From positions 589,001 to 653,000 of the forward strand of contig NZ_JAUCBZ010000015.1 of assembly GCF_034676545.1 (NCBI RefSeq): 64,000 bases of DNA, in the 5' to 3' direction. The stretch comes from Pararhodobacter sp. (GTDB taxonomy: Bacteria > Pseudomonadota > Alphaproteobacteria > Rhodobacterales > Rhodobacteraceae). Shown here in pieces: positions 7,779 to 17,143 of this stretch. The translations under genes were made by a program, and so were the position numbers. The notes under the pieces were generated by a model. That model saw only the letters and a program-made list of their open reading frames with translations. It was not told the DNA's origin and made no database searches. Each line of letters starts with the position of its first letter. Within the stretch, counting starts at the first letter, position 1.

Positions 7779-9371
7779 ATGCAACAGAATCTATATTTCG
7801 CACTATTACTTGTCGCAACCTCCGCGCTCACGATGTTCGCGGTGCTGCTCATCATGGGGGCTTTTCGCAAAACGCCATCCCGTGCCACAGCCCCGGGGCA
7901 AGGGGGTGGCGATCCGGTTTTCTTGTTCGAGGGCACAACGCTGATTGACGCGAACGAACGTGGGGTTGCCCTGCTTGCAACGCTTGGCAAGCAGGGAAAT
8001 ACCAGCTCTCAAGACGTATGGCAGCGATTGACCCAGTTCCTGTCGCGCGACTTCCCTGACCTCGAGGCGGTCTTGCAGGACGTGCCAGAGCGCGAACGCA
8101 GGTCGGTTCCGTCGCGGAATGCGTCTGCCAAACTCGAAATCATCGCCGAACGATCAAACGGCACGCTGCGCCTGACGTTGGTCGATACGCTGGCCGAGAA
8201 CGGTGTGGTGACGATGGATCGGCTTAGCTATCGCGCAACTCAGGATGAATTGGCCCTGCTGCGCCGCCTGATTGACACGGCCCCCTTCATGCTCTGGCGC
8301 GAAGGGTCTCAGGGGCAGATCACCTGGGCGAATGGCGCGTATCTGCGCAGCCTCGCCGACGACGCGGAATTGACAACCTGGCCCCTGCCCGCGCTGTTTC
8401 CGCTGGGCGATGCAAATGCGACGCACCGGCTCAGTCTGACGGAATCCACGGGCAAGAAGCGGTCAAACTGGTTCGACGTCAGCCGGGTGCCCGACGAAGA
8501 AGGGCATCTGGCGTTCGCGCTGCCCGCCGATGAAGCGCATCAGGCCGATCGCGCAAAGCACGACTTTATCCAAACGCTCACCAAGACATTTGCGACGCTT
8601 CCCATCGGGTTGGCGGTGTTTGATCGCGCGCGTCGCCTGCAGATGTTCAACCCGGCCCTCACCGATCTGACCGGCCTCGAGACCGAGTTCCTCTTGTCGC
8701 GCCCTGGTCTCGAGGGGTTCCTGAACCGGATGCGTGACAAGCGGGTTCTGCCCGAGCCGCGCGATTATCGCAGCTGGGCACGCCGTTTGCTGGATATCGA
8801 AACCACCGCCCCGACCGGTGGATTCGAGGAAACATGGACTCTGCCTACCGGCCAAACATTCCGGGTCAGCACCAATCCGCATCCAGATGGGGCACTGGCG
8901 TTTCTGATCGAGGATATAACGTCGGAAACCCATATGACCCGCCACGTCCGCGCCGAGATGGAAACCAGCCAATCCGTGTTGAACCAGATCGATTCGGCCA
9001 TCGCGGTCTTTGCGGCGAACGGCCAGTTGGTTCTGACCAACACCGCCTTTTCAAAACTCTGGACCTTGGAGGGCGAAGACGCCCTGACCGCTGTAACCCT
9101 GCCCGAAGCTTTGGAAAATTGGCGCGAAGCCAGCAACAACCCGCAACTTTGGACGCGCATCGCCTCGCTTACACGCCCCAACAGCGACGAACCGGTGCCG
9201 GTCACTGGCATCATGGCCCTGCCCGACGGCGAGCGCCTGAGCGTCGAGGCGCGCCGCACAGAGACCGGCGCGCTGATGATTTCCTTCATTCAGCACGACC
9301 TACAAAAAACTGCCCCGGAGGCGGACCCCAGGGCAGTTCAACGCGCGCAAATTCTTCGCGCAAGCGCTTGA
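7779..9371 (+). CDS. divL: Membrane-anchored PAS-domain protein, DivL-like
   Basis: The 530-aa product has one N-terminal membrane segment (residues about 5-28) and then PAS-type repeats. The clearest are around LPIGLAVFDRARRLQMFNPALTDLTGL and IDSAIAVFAANGQLVLTNTAFSKLW. No H-box or HATPase domain follows, so it is not itself a kinase. I recall that the Rhodobacter capsulatus DivL homologue is a PAS protein lying near the regA-senC-regB genes; it feeds the CckA-ChpT-CtrA phosphorelay. That assignment is from context and memory, not a search. ATG 7779 has AGGA at 7768-7771. The CtrA box upstream supports a CtrA-pathway role. Confidence 0.6.
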   Translation: MQQNLYFALLLVATSALTMFAVLLIMGAFRKTPSRATAPGQGGGDPVFLFEGTTLIDANERGVALLATLGKQGNTSSQDVWQRLTQFLSRDFPDLEAVLQDVPERERRSVPSRNASAKLEIIAERSNGTLRLTLVDTLAENGVVTMDRLSYRATQDELALLRRLIDTAPFMLWREGSQGQITWANGAYLRSLADDAELTTWPLPALFPLGDANATHRLSLTESTGKKRSNWFDVSRVPDEEGHLAFALPADEAHQADRAKHDFIQTLTKTFATLPIGLAVFDRARRLQMFNPALTDLTGLETEFLLSRPGLEGFLNRMRDKRVLPEPRDYRSWARRLLDIETTAPTGGFEETWTLPTGQTFRVSTNPHPDGALAFLIEDITSETHMTRHVRAEMETSQSVLNQIDSAIAVFAANGQLVLTNTAFSKLWTLEGEDALTAVTLPEALENWREASNNPQLWTRIASLTRPNSDEPVPVTGIMALPDGERLSVEARRTETGALMISFIQHDLQKTAPEADPRAVQRAQILRASA

Positions 9372-9381
9372 GCAGGCCGGA

Positions 9382-9397
9382 CTTTGGCCGGCCAAAG
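9382..9397. terminator. Palindromic hairpin between convergent divL-like gene and trxA
   Basis: CTTTGGCC followed directly by GGCCAAAG is a perfect 16-base palindrome; with flanking bases GGCCGG (9375-9380) can pair with CCGGCC (9388-9393). It lies in the 29-base gap between two convergent genes and could end both transcripts. There is no strong T-run. Confidence 0.45.
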
Positions 9398-9400
9398 CCG

Positions 9401-9721
9401 TCAGAGGGCTGAGTCAATCCATGATGCCAGCGCGGCCTTTGGCGCAGCACCGACCTTGTTGGCAATGATCTTGCCTTCCTTGACCATGAACAGCGCCGGG
9501 ATTCCGCGAATCCCCATCGCCGCCGTGACCTCAGGGTTTTCGTCCACATTGACCTTGGCGATCTTCACGCGGCCGGCATATTCCTCGGACAATTCCTCAA
9601 GGGCTGGGCCGATCTGCTTGCAAGGGCCGCACCACTCTGCCCAGAAATCAATGACGACGGGCAGGTCGCTATCGCGGACCTCTGCGTCGAAATTCGCATC
9701 GGTGACGGCTACTGTGGGCAT
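9401..9721 (-). CDS. trxA: Thioredoxin 1
   Basis: The 106-aa product has the thioredoxin active site WAEWCGPCK (Cys31 and Cys34), the cis-Pro segment GIRGIPALFMVKEG, and family length. It reduces disulfides in the cytoplasm with electrons from thioredoxin reductase. It follows addA on the same strand after a 53-base gap, an arrangement frequent in Rhodobacteraceae, so the two may share a transcript. Confidence 0.97.
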   Translation of the reverse strand: MPTVAVTDANFDAEVRDSDLPVVIDFWAEWCGPCKQIGPALEELSEEYAGRVKIAKVNVDENPEVTAAMGIRGIPALFMVKEGKIIANKVGAAPKAALASWIDSAL

Positions 9722-9774
9722 GGCTTTCTCCTGAATCGGGCCGCATGGGCCAAGGATCGTTGTCTGCTTCCTAC

Positions 9775-12700
9775 CTAAGAAGCGGGCTCTGCCGGGTCAA
9801 GGGCGGCGCGGGCAAGTGCGGCGTTTACGATCGGCGCATCCAACATCATCAAACGAGCCTGTGACGTCCAGAGCAGTGCGGTTTCGATCCGTCGTCCGGG
9901 GTAAATCGCAGCCAGCAGGTGCGCATAGGCACCCATCTGCCGCAAAATCCCCTCGGGTACACTGGCAGCATCGCGCGGCACCACGCGATTCGACTTGAAA
10001 TCAATCGCCAGCACGCGCGTGTCATCAATCAAGAGCCGGTCAATCACGCCCCAAAGCCCCTGCTGATTCCAGGTTCCCGCCACCGCGACTTCGATCAACG
10101 CCGTGCGGTCGAACACCTGCGCCAGTTCCGGATTGGCCAGCACAGACAGCGCCTCGGCCAAGCAAGCCGCACCATCGTCGGGGTCGCCAGATCTGGCCAA
10201 AAGCGCCAAGCCTTCCGCCGCACGCTGATGGTCTGGAACGGTCGGCAAAACCTCCAACAGCCGGTGAATCAACGACCCGCGCGCCAATGCCGTGTCTGTA
10301 TCATCACCCGCGCCCGCAAGCGCCTTGGCCCCACCCAGCGCTGTCGGAGACACGGTTTTCTGCTTTGCCGGTGCCGCTGGAATATCGGCCAACGTCAGGG
10401 TTTGCGCCTGCGCGGCGTCAGATGCAGGCGTTTCGCCCAGCGCCCTTGGCCAAACGCCATGTTCATGCCGAGCCCCCTCGCCCAGCGCGGTTTCCAGCGG
10501 TATGGTGGCCAGACTTTCCATGCCCAAAGCAACCTTGGCGTACCAACTTGACTCTGCCGCCGGGTCGCCCGCGCAGGCCACGATCAGCCAGCTTTCGGCC
10601 CGCGTCAACGCAACGTACAGCAACCGATCGTTTTCCTCCTCGCGCAAAGCGGCGGCGGCGGCATCTGCGGCCAGTTGCGCCTCGGTTGCGTTGGCTTTGA
10701 TCGTCCTGAGAATGGGCACACCGTCAATCTGCGCAATCGCCGGCGAGGTTGGCGGTTTTCGCGCGGCGGTGTCGGGCAGGATCACAATCGGTGCCTCCAA
10801 CCCCTTGGCCCCGTGAACCGTCATCACCCGAACCCGCCGTCCGGCCGATTCGGTTTGGCGTTTCACCTCGGCATCGCTGGCCTCAAGCCACCCCAGAAAC
10901 CCGTCAAGCGACGGGATGTGCCCCTGCTCATAACTCAGCGCGAGATCGACAAACGCCTCCAACGCTTCATCCACCTCGGCCCCGAATCGCGCGCGAATGC
11001 GGTGGCGGCGGTCGTGTTTCGTCAAGATCCGCTCGATCAACTCGAAGGGCCGCAGGAAATCGACCTGCCGACGCAAGTCATCGAGAACGGCGCGCGCCTC
11101 AACCGCTTGGGCGTCATGGCGCAGCGCTTCCCACAGATATTGGTCACCCCGACCCTGCGCCAAACGGTACAAACGATCCTCGCTCCACCCGAACACAGGC
11201 GACCGCAGCGCCACCGCCAAGGACAGGTCATCCTCGGGCAGTGCCAGGAATTTCAGCAGGGCGATCAGGTCCTGAACCGCCAGTTCTTCGCTCAACAGCA
11301 AGCGGTCGGCCCCGGCGATCTCCAGCCCGAGCGCTTTGCACGACCGGATCAGCGCGTTGAACAAAACGCGCCGCCGCCGCACGAGGATCAGGAAATCACC
11401 CTCATGCACCGGGCGCGGCCCTGCCTCCGTGTCGATCTGTTCGCCGCGGTCGATCATCGCGCGGATTTCCTGCGCGATGGTGTGCGCCAAGATAATCTCT
11501 GGGTGCGACTTTGACGGGCGGTCAAGCGGCTCGAACCACGGTTGATCATCGTCTTTCTCTGGCGCCTCAATCGCGGGCCAAAGATCAACGCGCCCCGGTT
11601 TATGCAGATGAAACGCCACATGCTCGGACGCGCCACCGAGGCCCGAGTCGCCATGCTCGGGCGCGAAACAATGATCCACCAGGCGCAAGATCGCGTCGGA
11701 CGAGCGGAACGAATGCTTCAAATCCGACCGCACCAACGCCTGCCCGGCATCCGCAAGACGCTGGTGAAATGCGTCATGCGTGGCCTCGAAACCGCGCAAA
11801 TCGGCCCCTTGAAACGAATAGATGGACTGCTTGCGATCCCCGACGACAAAGATTGTCCGATCCTCGTGCCGTGCCCCCTGACCCGCCGCGAATTCTTGCG
11901 TCAGCAGGTCAATCACGCGCCATTGTTCGGGGCTGGTGTCTTGCGCCTCGTCCACCAGAATGTGATCGATCCCGCCATCCAGCTTGAACAGAACCCATTG
12001 CGCGACCGAGGAAACCCCCAGCAAACGCCGTGTCAGCCGGATCAGATCGTCAAAATCAAGCCAGCCACGCGCGGTTTTGGCGGCATCGAAGCTGGGCAGC
12101 CACAGCCGTGCGAATCGATGCAGCGTTTCCGTGGCGCGCAAGGCGTCCAGCGCTTGCCGACGCAGGCGCACATCTTCGATCCGCAGCGCCAGAGCATCCA
12201 GCGCCTCGCTGTCGTCGACGCCCACTTTGGCCTGCGTCGGACCGGTCATCACCTTGCCGACTTTGGCCGCGAATGGTGTTTTTGCACCAGCGCTGAACAG
12301 CAGCTTGCCCTCAAGCGTCGCAATCGCATCGAGGTTCAGCGCATCAATCCCCGCCAGCACTTTTGCCAGCTTGATGTCATTTGTGCTGCCCGCCCGCAGA
12401 AACGGCAGCAACCGTGACAGCAGATCAAGCTCATCACCATCGAAGGCGTCGGCCAGCAAGGTGGCTTCGGTATAGCCGGGCGGCAGGTCAAACAGCGCGC
12501 GAAGGTCGGGCATGTCGCCCTCGAAACCGTCTCTATGCTTGCCCAAATCCTGCAAAACCCGGCCAAACGCATCTTCGTTGAGCCGTGTCAGCAGATCCGA
12601 CAACACGCCCGCATCCGGTCCCTGCGCCAACCGATCCAGCAACTCCACCCGCAGTTGCTGCAAGCTGCGCTCCTCGGCCTCGGAGAAATCGGGCGAGACT

Positions 12701-13110
12701 GCAGCCTCAAGCGGAAAGCGCCGCAGGACGGCGCTGCAAAACGCGTGAATCGTCTGGATCTTCAGCCCGCCGGGCGTCTCGATTGCCCGTGCGAACAACC
12801 GCCGGGCACGCAGCAGGATGTCGGGCTTGGCGTCAACATCTTCGCCAAGATCGCGCAGGGCGTCGATCAACTCGGGATCAGGAAGCATCGCCCACTGACC
12901 CAAGCGCCGAAACAGCCGGTTCTGCATCTCGCTGGCCGCGGCCTTGGTATAGGTCAGGCACAAAATCCGCTGCGGCGGCGTTTCATGCAGCAACAGGCGC
13001 GCCACGCGATCCGTCAGAACCTTGGTTTTGCCCGACCCGGCATTGGCCGAAAGCCACGTCGATTGGCCGGGATGCGCGGCATCAATCTGCCGTTGTGACG
13101 CCTCATGCAT
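9775..13110 (-). CDS. addA: AddA helicase-nuclease subunit
   Basis: The 1111-aa product is the UvrD-like helicase and nuclease of AddAB, the functional equivalent of RecBCD in alphaproteobacteria. It resects double-strand ends for RecA. Walker A is SANAGSGKTKVLTDRV near the N-terminus, motif II is HILVDEAQDTSPEQW, motif III has VVGDRKQSIYSFQGA, and VMTVHGAKGLEAP is the C-terminal helicase motif. The RecB-type nuclease active site is seen in DDTRVLAIDFKSNRVV. ATG 13110 is chosen since it places Walker A about 20 residues in; the longer frame overlaps addB widely. The start overlaps the addB end by 8 bases. Confidence 0.95.
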   Translation of the reverse strand: MHEASQRQIDAAHPGQSTWLSANAGSGKTKVLTDRVARLLLHETPPQRILCLTYTKAAASEMQNRLFRRLGQWAMLPDPELIDALRDLGEDVDAKPDILLRARRLFARAIETPGGLKIQTIHAFCSAVLRRFPLEAAVSPDFSEAEERSLQQLRVELLDRLAQGPDAGVLSDLLTRLNEDAFGRVLQDLGKHRDGFEGDMPDLRALFDLPPGYTEATLLADAFDGDELDLLSRLLPFLRAGSTNDIKLAKVLAGIDALNLDAIATLEGKLLFSAGAKTPFAAKVGKVMTGPTQAKVGVDDSEALDALALRIEDVRLRRQALDALRATETLHRFARLWLPSFDAAKTARGWLDFDDLIRLTRRLLGVSSVAQWVLFKLDGGIDHILVDEAQDTSPEQWRVIDLLTQEFAAGQGARHEDRTIFVVGDRKQSIYSFQGADLRGFEATHDAFHQRLADAGQALVRSDLKHSFRSSDAILRLVDHCFAPEHGDSGLGGASEHVAFHLHKPGRVDLWPAIEAPEKDDDQPWFEPLDRPSKSHPEIILAHTIAQEIRAMIDRGEQIDTEAGPRPVHEGDFLILVRRRRVLFNALIRSCKALGLEIAGADRLLLSEELAVQDLIALLKFLALPEDDLSLAVALRSPVFGWSEDRLYRLAQGRGDQYLWEALRHDAQAVEARAVLDDLRRQVDFLRPFELIERILTKHDRRHRIRARFGAEVDEALEAFVDLALSYEQGHIPSLDGFLGWLEASDAEVKRQTESAGRRVRVMTVHGAKGLEAPIVILPDTAARKPPTSPAIAQIDGVPILRTIKANATEAQLAADAAAAALREEENDRLLYVALTRAESWLIVACAGDPAAESSWYAKVALGMESLATIPLETALGEGARHEHGVWPRALGETPASDAAQAQTLTLADIPAAPAKQKTVSPTALGGAKALAGAGDDTDTALARGSLIHRLLEVLPTVPDHQRAAEGLALLARSGDPDDGAACLAEALSVLANPELAQVFDRTALIEVAVAGTWNQQGLWGVIDRLLIDDTRVLAIDFKSNRVVPRDAASVPEGILRQMGAYAHLLAAIYPGRRIETALLWTSQARLMMLDAPIVNAALARAALDPAEPAS

Positions 13111-16027
13111 CGTGATCCCCCACGGGTATGGTTTCTGACGCATCCGACGGTTGCCATTCGCCGCGTCTGGCAAGCGGGTGGTAATCGTCGATCCGGTCCT
13201 CGGTCGCGACGGCGCGCATTGCGGTGTAGCCCTGCGCCGCAGAGCCGTATTCGCGCAGCAGTGCCGCCAGATCTTTGCGATGCGCGGCAAGATCTTCGGG
13301 GCCTATCGGCGCTGCGACTTGTTTGAACGCAGCCCCAAGCCCAACATATTCCGCGCGACTCACGCAAACCGGCCCAAGATCTTCAAAGGCGCCATCCTCG
13401 GCCATGATCGCCAGCAAGACGAGTTGCTTGTTGAAATGCGCCTGCTGCTTCTTGGTGGGCAGTTGGCCGGTTTTATAGTCATAAATCTGCACCTGCCCGT
13501 CGGGCGTTCGGTCAATGCGGTCGGGTTTGCCCGTCAGAACGAAGGGCGGATCGGTCAACACCAAGCGCGCCTTTTTCTCGGACACGGCCAATTCCGCGTC
13601 GATCTCGGCGTTCCAGGCGACAAACTGCGCCGCCGTTTGTTGCAGACGTGCGAGCCAATGCAACCGAACCGCCTGCCACGGGCATTCTTCGGCCAAAACA
13701 GTCTCTGCAATTGCCAAAAACGCTTGAACATTGCCCGAAGTCCCTGGGGGGTGCTGTTGCACATATTCATCCAGAACCCTGTGAATCACGGTGCCTTTGA
13801 CCCTCGCATCAGGCTCTGGCGCAAGCGGATCGAGGCGGCGGAGCTTCAGCACATACTCGGCGTAAATCGCATAGGGGTCGCGCACCAGCTTTTCGATCCG
13901 CGTCACCGACAGTTCCTTGGGACGCGCGGAGACCGGCGGCGCGGGTGCGGGGCGCGGGTTTCGGACCTTTGCCGCTTCCGGGACGCCCGCAAGGTCGGCA
14001 TCAAAAAGCTGCGCCATCTCAATCCACCGCTGCCCGCGCGCGCGCATCGCTTTCAAGACGTCCGGGCCGTTTTGCGCCGGCAACCCACCAATCAAGTTGG
14101 TCAGCCGGTTAAGCCAACGTGAGGGCACGGTCTCGGCCTCGGCATTCCGTTTTGCGCGTGACAACACAACCTCGGCCCCGGCGATTGCCAGTTGAAAATC
14201 ATGCGCCGACAGGCCGATTTGGCGTTCGGGCAATAACAACCCGGCGTCATGCCGCATTTGTCGGTTGAACCAGGGATCGGGCTGCGGCGAGGCGGGCCAG
14301 GTCCCCTCGACCAAGCCGCCCAGAATGATCAGATCGGCCCCCTGCGCGCGCGCCTCCAATGTGCCCCAGATCATGATATTGGCCCGGGTCTCGATGGTTT
14401 CGCGCACTTCTTTGCCGACGAAAACAGTGTCTAACAAAGCCGAAAACTCGCGGCTTTGCATCTCTCCACCATAGGCTGCGTGCTCGCGCAATTCATCGAA
14501 CACGGTCCGCGCCTTGTCGCCTGCATCCGCTTTCCACAACTCGCCTGTGTTAGCGCCTCCAGCACCCATCGCCATGTGCTCGGCAAAGCGAAGCTGCGTC
14601 GCGATCCAGTCGGCAAGGGGTCTGACGGGTGGCCCATCCAGCAGCGACAACCCCTGGTTCAGCCATTCAACCCAGGGGCCACGATCCTCTTTGCGGGCGG
14701 CCCAAATCGCTAAGGTCTCGGCATCCGGATACGGTATCGCGCGCCGACGAACATGCAGCTCCAAGTCGCGCAAATGGCGCAAATGCGGTCCGCGATCCGA
14801 GGCGCTATGGGTGATCGGGTGCTTGAGCAACGCCACCAGCGCCTCGGACGACACAGTGCCGTTCAGCAATTCGGCACAAAGCCGCAGATAACGCCCCGGC
14901 GCAGACAGCGCCAGAGGACGCCCAGCGGAGTCATCTGGGTGTATGTTCCATCCATCCAGCGCCGCTGTCACCCGCCGCGCCAAGACCCGATCCGGCGTTA
15001 TCAGAGCCGCTTTCTTGCCATCAACCGCCGCCTGTCGCAGACACAGCGCAATCGACAGCGCCTCTTGCCGCGGGCCGCTGGCCTCGATGAGGGTGATGGC
15101 ATCCGTCGCCTGAGTGAGGTCGCCCAACGCTGGCCCATCGCGCAACCACTGGTCCGTAACAGGCGCGGGGCGCAGGGCCAGGGACACCAGCGCATTGCGC
15201 GACGGATTCGGTGGCGGCTGGTTGGTCCAGCGACGGACATCCGCCGCCGCCATGTTCAGCGCCTCGGTCAGGCGGGCATAGCGAAATTGCGGGTGATCCT
15301 CGTTGTGGAGCGGATCGTCGAACCCGTGCCAGACCGAGGACGGCATCACCGCATCGAACCCCGGCAAAACCAAAGCGCCCTGCGGCAGCCGTGCAACCGC
15401 TTGCATCAGCAAGGATGAAGGGCCGCGCGAACCGGTTGACCCCGCAACAAGGATCGGGTGCTGCGGCGGAGTCGTGCCCCAGATCGCGATCTTTTCCTCG
15501 ATCGCACGCCGCAGCCGACCCTGTCCGCCGGAAACCGGGCCATAAAACTCGGTGATCAGGCGGATGAAGCGAAGCGAGCGGGTCCAATGGTCGGAATGGT
15601 TGCTCACGTCCAGCTGATCGAGAACATCCAGCGCAACGCCTTCGCCCTGCATTTCGTCGAGCAGGCGAAACAGGCTATCGGACAGCGAGAACGCGGCGGT
15701 CGTCGGGCCGAGGTCGGGCTCTTGATGCAACAACGCGCGGATCGCCTGCGCCAAGGCCAGCCGGCTGCGCAGCGGGTTTTCGGGGGCGTGGTCGTTCGCG
15801 AGATCCTCGATCAGACGAATCCGCGGCAGAAAACCCGGCCCGTCGGCAATCAGCGCATCACGCAAACGGGCTTGCATGCGTGCTGTGTTCACGATCACCT
15901 CAACCCGAGCGATGGCCTCGGGCGGTTGGCCCTGCAATCGCGCCCTCAACCCCTGCGCCAGCGCCAAGGGGAAATCCATGCCGGGTGCGATGCCAAACAC
16001 ACGCGGTTCTGTCTGTGCCTCAAACAT
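13103..16027 (-). CDS. addB: AddB double-strand break repair protein
   Basis: The 974-aa product matches the alphaproteobacterial AddB type. The middle is an inactivated helicase-like region (MIWGTLEARAQGADLIILGGLVEGTWP), and the C-terminus has the second RecB-type nuclease (LTGKPDRIDRTPDGQVQIYDYKTGQLP). The segment LSVTRIEKLVRDPYAIYAEYVLKL is typical. I do not see the four-Cys iron-sulfur pattern of the Firmicutes AddB, as expected for this branch. It is translationally linked to addA downstream and to tsaE upstream, each by an 8-base overlap. Confidence 0.94.
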   Translation of the reverse strand: MFEAQTEPRVFGIAPGMDFPLALAQGLRARLQGQPPEAIARVEVIVNTARMQARLRDALIADGPGFLPRIRLIEDLANDHAPENPLRSRLALAQAIRALLHQEPDLGPTTAAFSLSDSLFRLLDEMQGEGVALDVLDQLDVSNHSDHWTRSLRFIRLITEFYGPVSGGQGRLRRAIEEKIAIWGTTPPQHPILVAGSTGSRGPSSLLMQAVARLPQGALVLPGFDAVMPSSVWHGFDDPLHNEDHPQFRYARLTEALNMAAADVRRWTNQPPPNPSRNALVSLALRPAPVTDQWLRDGPALGDLTQATDAITLIEASGPRQEALSIALCLRQAAVDGKKAALITPDRVLARRVTAALDGWNIHPDDSAGRPLALSAPGRYLRLCAELLNGTVSSEALVALLKHPITHSASDRGPHLRHLRDLELHVRRRAIPYPDAETLAIWAARKEDRGPWVEWLNQGLSLLDGPPVRPLADWIATQLRFAEHMAMGAGGANTGELWKADAGDKARTVFDELREHAAYGGEMQSREFSALLDTVFVGKEVRETIETRANIMIWGTLEARAQGADLIILGGLVEGTWPASPQPDPWFNRQMRHDAGLLLPERQIGLSAHDFQLAIAGAEVVLSRAKRNAEAETVPSRWLNRLTNLIGGLPAQNGPDVLKAMRARGQRWIEMAQLFDADLAGVPEAAKVRNPRPAPAPPVSARPKELSVTRIEKLVRDPYAIYAEYVLKLRRLDPLAPEPDARVKGTVIHRVLDEYVQQHPPGTSGNVQAFLAIAETVLAEECPWQAVRLHWLARLQQTAAQFVAWNAEIDAELAVSEKKARLVLTDPPFVLTGKPDRIDRTPDGQVQIYDYKTGQLPTKKQQAHFNKQLVLLAIMAEDGAFEDLGPVCVSRAEYVGLGAAFKQVAAPIGPEDLAAHRKDLAALLREYGSAAQGYTAMRAVATEDRIDDYHPLARRGEWQPSDASETIPVGDHDA

Positions 16028-16484
16028 CGGTATGTTCCTTCAATCGCGCGACCCAATCGGAATTATCTGACAGGAACTGAACCTCGCGCCCGTCACCAAC
16101 AGGCGAAAACCGCAGTGTCAGAGCCTTTTTCGGCCGATCTGAACCCAGTTTTTCCGGCCACTCGACCAGACACAGCGCGGTATCAAAAGCCTCGGTCAAC
16201 CCCAGTTCCAACGCCTCGTCAGGGTGGCTCAGGCGATAAAGATCAGCGTGCCAAATCTCGAAATCCGGCGCGTCATAGGTCTGTACCAGAGTAAACGTCG
16301 GCGAGGGGACATCCTCATCAACCAGCGCCTGAATGAGACCGCGCGCGAAGTGGGTCTTGCCCGCACCAATCTCGCCTTCGAGCAGCAACACGTCGCCCGC
16401 GCCCAATTTGGGCACCAGCGATTGCGCAAGGCGGAGGGTCGCGTCAGGGTCAGGCAAAACCAAGGAGGGGTGAACTGTTTTCAT
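16020..16484 (-). CDS. tsaE: tRNA threonylcarbamoyladenosine biosynthesis ATPase TsaE
   Basis: The 154-aa product is a P-loop ATPase of the t6A pathway, which works with TsaB and TsaD to modify A37 of ANN-decoding tRNAs. Walker A is LEGEIGAGKTHFARGL; SPTFTLVQTYDAPDFEIWHADLYRL is the conserved switch region. It heads the tsaE-addB-addA operon. In many Rhodobacteraceae, as I recall, sugar kinase and nucleotidyltransferase genes (amgK, murU) sit between tsaE and addB; here tsaE and addB overlap directly. Confidence 0.95.
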   Translation of the reverse strand: MKTVHPSLVLPDPDATLRLAQSLVPKLGAGDVLLLEGEIGAGKTHFARGLIQALVDEDVPSPTFTLVQTYDAPDFEIWHADLYRLSHPDEALELGLTEAFDTALCLVEWPEKLGSDRPKKALTLRFSPVGDGREVQFLSDNSDWVARLKEHTDV

Positions 16485-16585
16485 GCCCGCAGACTAGCCG
16501 CGCCCCGCGCAACCCGCCAGAGGGGGTTCTTGTGATACCGGGTTCGCGCCGCCATATAGGGGCAAGGAAACGAAAGAGGTTCGCA

Positions 16586-17143
16586 ATGGCGGAACAGAAA
16601 TTCCCCGGTTGGCATGGCACAACCATCGTGGCTGTGCGCCGTGGCGGTGAGGTGGTGGTTGCGGGCGACGGGCAGGTCAGTCTTGGGCAAACCGTGATCA
16701 AGGGCTCGGCCCGCAAGGTGCGACGCATCGGTGCGCCGGGGCGTGAGATTGTCGCGGGGTTCGCTGGGTCTACCGCCGACGCCTTCACCCTGCTGGAACG
16801 GCTTGAAAAGAAGCTCGAAGCCTCGCCGGGGCAATTGCAGCGGGCCTGTGTGGACCTGGCGAAAGACTGGCGCATGGACAAATACCTGCGCAACCTCGAG
16901 GCGATGCTGATCGTCACCGATGGCGCGGACCTGCTGGTGATCACCGGCGCGGGCGATGTTCTGGAGCCCGAACATGACATCGCCGCGATTGGCTCTGGCG
17001 GGAACTTTGCCCTGGCTGCGGCGCGCGGCTTGATGGAAACCGACATGCCCGCCGAAGACGTGGCCCGCAAAGCGATGGCGATTGCCGCGTCGATCTGCGT
17101 CTACACGAACGGAAACCTGACAGTGGAGACGATCCGCAAATGA
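16586..17143 (+). CDS. hslV: HslV (ClpQ) peptidase subunit
   Basis: The 185-aa product is the threonine protease of HslUV. The catalytic Thr is in WHGTTIVAVRRGG, so maturation removes an 11-residue propeptide (MAEQKFPGWHG), longer than the single Met removed in E. coli but usual in this class. GAPGREIVAGFAGSTADAFTL is conserved. ATG 16586 has AGAGGT at 16575-16580; the frame is open upstream to 16532, but that extension is not family-like. It overlaps hslU by ATGA. Confidence 0.97.
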   Translation: MAEQKFPGWHGTTIVAVRRGGEVVVAGDGQVSLGQTVIKGSARKVRRIGAPGREIVAGFAGSTADAFTLLERLEKKLEASPGQLQRACVDLAKDWRMDKYLRNLEAMLIVTDGADLLVITGAGDVLEPEHDIAAIGSGGNFALAAARGLMETDMPAEDVARKAMAIAASICVYTNGNLTVETIRK

